From contig JAYEJQ010000055.1 in the NCBI GenBank assembly GCA_034660735.1, positions 1 to 10,032 on the forward strand: a DNA stretch of 10,032 nucleotides, written 5' to 3'. The notes under the pieces were generated by a model that was not told where the DNA came from, did not search any database, and saw only the letters and a list, made by a program, of their open reading frames with translations. A program made the translations under genes and the position numbers. Positions 7,719-10,032 of this stretch are shown here, one piece after another (within the stretch, counting starts at the first letter, position 1; every line of letters starts with the position of its first letter). The DNA is from JAGLTA01 sp034660735 (GTDB lineage Bacteria > Patescibacteriota > Patescibacteriia > JAACEG01).

Positions 7719-9109
7719 AAAATGAGGATCAAAATTCAATGGATAAAATCGTCTCGCTTTGTAAAAGAAGAGGATTTATTTTTCAGTCGTCGGAAATTTA
7801 TGGAGGATTTTCCGCTGTTTACGACTATGGTCCTTACGGCGTTGAATTAGCGAACAATATAAAAAAGGAATGGTGGAAGACTATGATTCAACTGCGGGAA
7901 GATATTGTAGGCTTAGACTCGGCGATTTTTATGAGTCCGAAAATTTGGGAAGCGAGCGGGCATACTTCAGGCTTTTCAGATCCTTTGGCGGAATGCAAGA
8001 AATGCCATAGCAGGCTAAGAGTTGATCATCTACTTGAAAATATTGGAGTTTTCGCTGATGAAAAAATGAGCGAGCAAGAAATTCAAGAAATTTTTTTAGC
8101 AAATAGAGAAAAGATAAAATGTCCGAAATGCGGGCAGAACGATTTTACAGAAATAAAAAAATTCAATCTTTTAGTTCAGTCAAATTTGGGAAATTTTACC
8201 AGCGACTGGACAAAGAATCCTGTATATCTGCGTGGCGAGACTTGCCAAGGAATTTATGTCAATTATAAAAATGTTTCAGATTCAAGCAGGGTTAAAATTC
8301 CTTTCGGTATCGCGCAGATCGGCAAAGCGTTTAGAAATGAAATAACCGCGCGGCAATTTGTTTTTAGGACAAGGGAGTTTGAGCAGATGGAGATGCAGTA
8401 TTTTACTCATCCCGAGAAAGAGATGGAAGAATATGAAAAATTACGGCAGGAGCGCTGGAAATATTATTTAGATTTGGGAATTAAAGAAGAAAATTTAAAA
8501 TGGCATAAGCACGAAAATTTAGTTTTTTACGCCAAAGAGGCGTATGACATTGAGTATAAATATCCATTTGGATTTAAAGAATTAGAGGGAGTTCATGCGC
8601 GCGGAAATTATGATTTAAGCCAGCACGGCAAATTTTCAGGAAAAGATTTGTCATATTTAGATCCGATGACTAAGGAAAAATATATGCCGCATATCATAGA
8701 ATCATCAGTCGGCGTTGGCAGAACGATGTTAGCTGTTTTATGTGATGCTTATAACGAGGAAAAAATTAACGAAGAGAATAGAATTGTTTTAAAGATTAGC
8801 AAGAAATTAGCGCCGATAAAAATTGCTGTTTTTCCGCTCTTGAAAAACAAAGAAGAACTTGTTAAAAAAGCAAAAGAGATTTTTAACAGATTAAAAATTT
8901 CATATATGTGCGAATTTGATGCTAGTGGAAATATCGGAAAGAGGTACCGCCGCCAAGATGAAATCGGCACGCCGTATTGTTTAACAGTAGATTTTGACAG
9001 TTTGGAGAAAAACAATGTTACTATAAGAGACAGAGATACAATGAAACAGGAACGGATAAAGATAGGTGATTTAGAAGATTATTTTAAAGATTGTTTTAAA
9101 TATGCGTAG
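7715..9109 (+). CDS. glyQS: Glycyl-tRNA synthetase, class II alpha2 type
   Basis: It charges tRNA-Gly with glycine using ATP, in the cytosol, and probably acts as a homodimer. Its 464 residues match the one-chain bacterial/eukaryote-like type rather than the alpha2-beta2 GlyQ/GlyS type. The N-terminal signature RRGFIFQSSEIYGG is at 18-31. Two cysteine pairs, CKKC (94-97) and CPKC (136-139), probably bind zinc in the insertion. Class II motif 2 is FRNE at 206-209 within an AFRNEITARQF stretch; motif 3 is GVGR at 333-336. The anticodon-binding domain covers about 368-464 and includes RYRRQDEIGTP at 410-420. An alternative start at ATG 7739 (Met-9, MDKIVSL) is plausible because many family members begin there and GAGGA precedes it by ten bases. 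The upstream leader and strong promoter suggest that expression is controlled. The DUF6922 gene follows after five bases, so readthrough transcription is likely. Confidence 0.98.
   Translation: MKNEDQNSMDKIVSLCKRRGFIFQSSEIYGGFSAVYDYGPYGVELANNIKKEWWKTMIQLREDIVGLDSAIFMSPKIWEASGHTSGFSDPLAECKKCHSRLRVDHLLENIGVFADEKMSEQEIQEIFLANREKIKCPKCGQNDFTEIKKFNLLVQSNLGNFTSDWTKNPVYLRGETCQGIYVNYKNVSDSSRVKIPFGIAQIGKAFRNEITARQFVFRTREFEQMEMQYFTHPEKEMEEYEKLRQERWKYYLDLGIKEENLKWHKHENLVFYAKEAYDIEYKYPFGFKELEGVHARGNYDLSQHGKFSGKDLSYLDPMTKEKYMPHIIESSVGVGRTMLAVLCDAYNEEKINEENRIVLKISKKLAPIKIAVFPLLKNKEELVKKAKEIFNRLKISYMCEFDASGNIGKRYRRQDEIGTPYCLTVDFDSLEKNNVTIRDRDTMKQERIKIGDLEDYFKDCFKYA
7724..7728 (+). promoter_or_regulatory. 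Shine-Dalgarno-like GAGGA favouring a glyQS start at 7739
   Basis: GAGGA lies ten bases before the in-frame ATG at 7739. No comparable site stands before the ATG at 7715. Translation from 7739 would give a 456-residue enzyme starting MDKIVSLCKRRGF, close to the usual start in this family. If so, the mini-frame stop overlap at 7715 would have no role. Confidence 0.45.
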
Positions 9110-9114
9110 ATTTT

Positions 9115-9405
9115 ATGAAAACATTAAATAAACAGAATCTTTTTTGGGATGTTCAATTAAAAAATCTCAATCCTAAAAAATATAAAAAATTTATAATTGA
9201 AAGAATTCTGCTTCGCGGAGATTTAGATGATTTTAAATGGGCAGTCTTTTTTTATGGCAAAGATAAGATAAAAGAAATTTTTCTTAAATCTAAAAAATTT
9301 GATTTTAAATCACAAAATTTTTGGTGTTTTTATTTTAATTTAGATAAATCTAAATGTATTCGCAAACAATCAATAAAAAAACAAAGTGCGTTTTGGAAAA
9401 GATAG
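9115..9405 (+). CDS. DUF6922 protein, probable antitoxin partner of AbiEii-like gene
   Basis: This 96-residue protein shows the DUF6922 pattern: LFWDV (9-13), then FIIERILLRGDLDD (26-39), YGKDKIKEI (47-55) and NFWCFYF (68-74). The family is an all-helical small domain that, as I recall, often stands next to AbiEii-type nucleotidyltransferases, which suggests an antitoxin or partner role; that role is inferred, not shown. Residues past about 75 are basic and low in conservation signal. The gene starts five bases after the glyQS stop with no Shine-Dalgarno, so it probably depends on upstream transcription and translation. Its last 52 bases overlap the next gene in another frame. Unlike the classic AbiEi antitoxin, it shows no recognisable winged-helix DNA-binding domain, so autoregulation by this protein is uncertain. 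Confidence 0.8.
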   Translation: MKTLNKQNLFWDVQLKNLNPKKYKKFIIERILLRGDLDDFKWAVFFYGKDKIKEIFLKSKKFDFKSQNFWCFYFNLDKSKCIRKQSIKKQSAFWKR

Positions 9406-9971
9406 AGAAAGGAAATATTTTAAAAGATTTTTATTTAGCCGGCGGAACATCGCTTGCGATTCAACTGGGTCATAGGGAATCTATTGATCTTGATTTTTTT
9501 TCTAAAAAACATTTTTCAGTTTTCAAAAAACAAAAAGAGATAAGTTTATTGGGAAAATTTATTTTGGATTATAAGGATAGGAATACTTTAGATGGCGTTT
9601 TAGACGGCGTAAAAGTAAGTTTTTTTTATTATGATTATAGATTATTATATCCTTGCGTTAAATTAAAAAAAATTAATTTAGCTGATAAAAGGGATATTGC
9701 TTGTATGAAAATTGACGCTATCTCTTCTCGCGGAAGCAAGAAAGATTTTATTGATTTTTATTTTTTATTACAAGAATATAATCTGCCTCAACTCATTTTA
9801 TTTTTTGAGAAAAAATATAAAGAGATTAAATTTAATAAATTGCATATTTTAAAAAGTTTAACCTATTTTGACGATGCCGAAGGAGAACCGATGCCAGTTA
9901 TGATTAAAAAAGTTTTATGGAAGCAGGTAAAAGAAAAAATAAAGCAGGAGGTAAAAATAATGGCAGACTGA
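9354..9971 (+). CDS. Nucleotidyltransferase, AbiEii/AbiGii toxin family
   Basis: This 205-residue protein carries the AbiEii nucleotidyltransferase signature: GGTSLAIQLGHR (30-41) followed by ESIDLDFF (42-49), where D45 and D47 would bind metal. A second motif, KIDAISSRGSKKDFID (119-134), includes K119, D121, K130, D131 and D134. AbiEii proteins are the toxins of AbiE systems: they transfer nucleotides, with GTP preference reported for AbiEii, and stop growth, protecting the population from phage. The target here is unknown. The protein is shorter than classic AbiEii (about 300 residues), like many compact members. The ATG at 9354 is well placed because in-frame TAA codons stand at 9345 and 9351 just before it. 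No Shine-Dalgarno is visible, and the 52-base overlap with the DUF6922 gene implies coupled translation. The gene ends in TGA. Family call is secure; toxicity is inferred. Confidence 0.92.
   Translation: MYSQTINKKTKCVLEKIEKGNILKDFYLAGGTSLAIQLGHRESIDLDFFSKKHFSVFKKQKEISLLGKFILDYKDRNTLDGVLDGVKVSFFYYDYRLLYPCVKLKKINLADKRDIACMKIDAISSRGSKKDFIDFYFLLQEYNLPQLILFFEKKYKEIKFNKLHILKSLTYFDDAEGEPMPVMIKKVLWKQVKEKIKQEVKIMAD
9375..9381 (+). other. Potential -1 frameshift heptamer A_AAA_AAA in the gene overlap
   Basis: Seven A's fall in the DUF6922 frame as A AAA AAA (third base of Ile-87, then Lys-88 and Lys-89). A -1 slip would move ribosomes into the AbiEii frame at Thr-10, giving a fused product of about 285 residues. 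No clear downstream stem-loop is seen and A-runs are common in this genome, so this is only a candidate. Confidence 0.25.
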
Positions 9972-10032
9972 GTAAAAAAGTTTAGTTTATAGTATAAATT
10001 TTTTTGATTTTTTGAAAAGTTTAATTTATGAT

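Noticed and set aside
3982..9109. Possible UGA-to-glycine recoding, as in Gracilibacteria and Absconditabacteria.
   Set aside because: dnaE and glyQS are full length with no in-frame TGA, and glycine is written with GGN codons, so the ordinary bacterial code fits.
9972..10032. Possible promoter elements (TATAAA 9993, TTGAAA 10012) and an ATG at 10028 for a next gene.
   Set aside because: The elements are not correctly spaced within the window and the frame after the ATG is cut off after two bases, so nothing can be supported.

Overview
The window is AT-rich bacterial DNA, about 30% GC by eye, and every recognisable gene lies on the + strand. It suggests a Patescibacteria/CPR genome, perhaps of the Parcubacteria group. 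The reasons are the small tightly packed genes, the near absence of Shine-Dalgarno sequences before the main genes, a one-chain (alpha2-type) glycyl-tRNA synthetase, a DnaE with a complete PHP metal site, and a small DUF6922/AbiEii pair. This placement is an inference from family resemblance. The standard code is in use: no TGA interrupts dnaE (1182 codons) or glyQS (464 codons).

Layout. Positions 1-2492 hold a large, very AT-rich, lysine/glutamate-rich cytoplasmic protein that I cannot assign to a family. Its reading frame is open to the left edge, so the true start may lie outside. A short gap (2493-2611) carries a small GC hairpin that would work as a terminator only on the - strand. Positions 2612-3853 encode an HI0933/BaiN-type FAD flavoprotein. 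The next gap (3854-3981) has an extended -10 promoter directly ahead of dnaE (3982-7530), the replicative DNA polymerase III alpha subunit.

The gap 7531-7714 is the most unusual noncoding stretch. It has a near-perfect sigma70-type promoter (TTGACT, 17 bp, TATAAT) and a second overlapping one, followed by a compact GC-rich segment. That segment can fold into a strong hairpin and ends in AGGAGGAGG. Two overlapping 7- and 6-codon reading frames then run, each linked by an ATGA overlap, into glyQS (7715-9109, glycyl-tRNA synthetase). This looks like a regulated leader for glyQS.

Five bases after glyQS comes a DUF6922 gene (9115-9405). It overlaps by 52 bases an AbiEii-type nucleotidyltransferase (9354-9971), the toxin half of a probable toxin-antitoxin pair. 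The overlap contains A_AAA_AAA in the phase that a -1 frameshift would need to join the two frames. The last 61 bases hold no gene I can support.

Working together: dnaE and glyQS are core replication and translation genes with their own promoters. The flavoprotein is a conserved but poorly understood redox enzyme. The DUF6922/AbiEii pair and the 825-residue protein look like accessory cargo placed between housekeeping genes.
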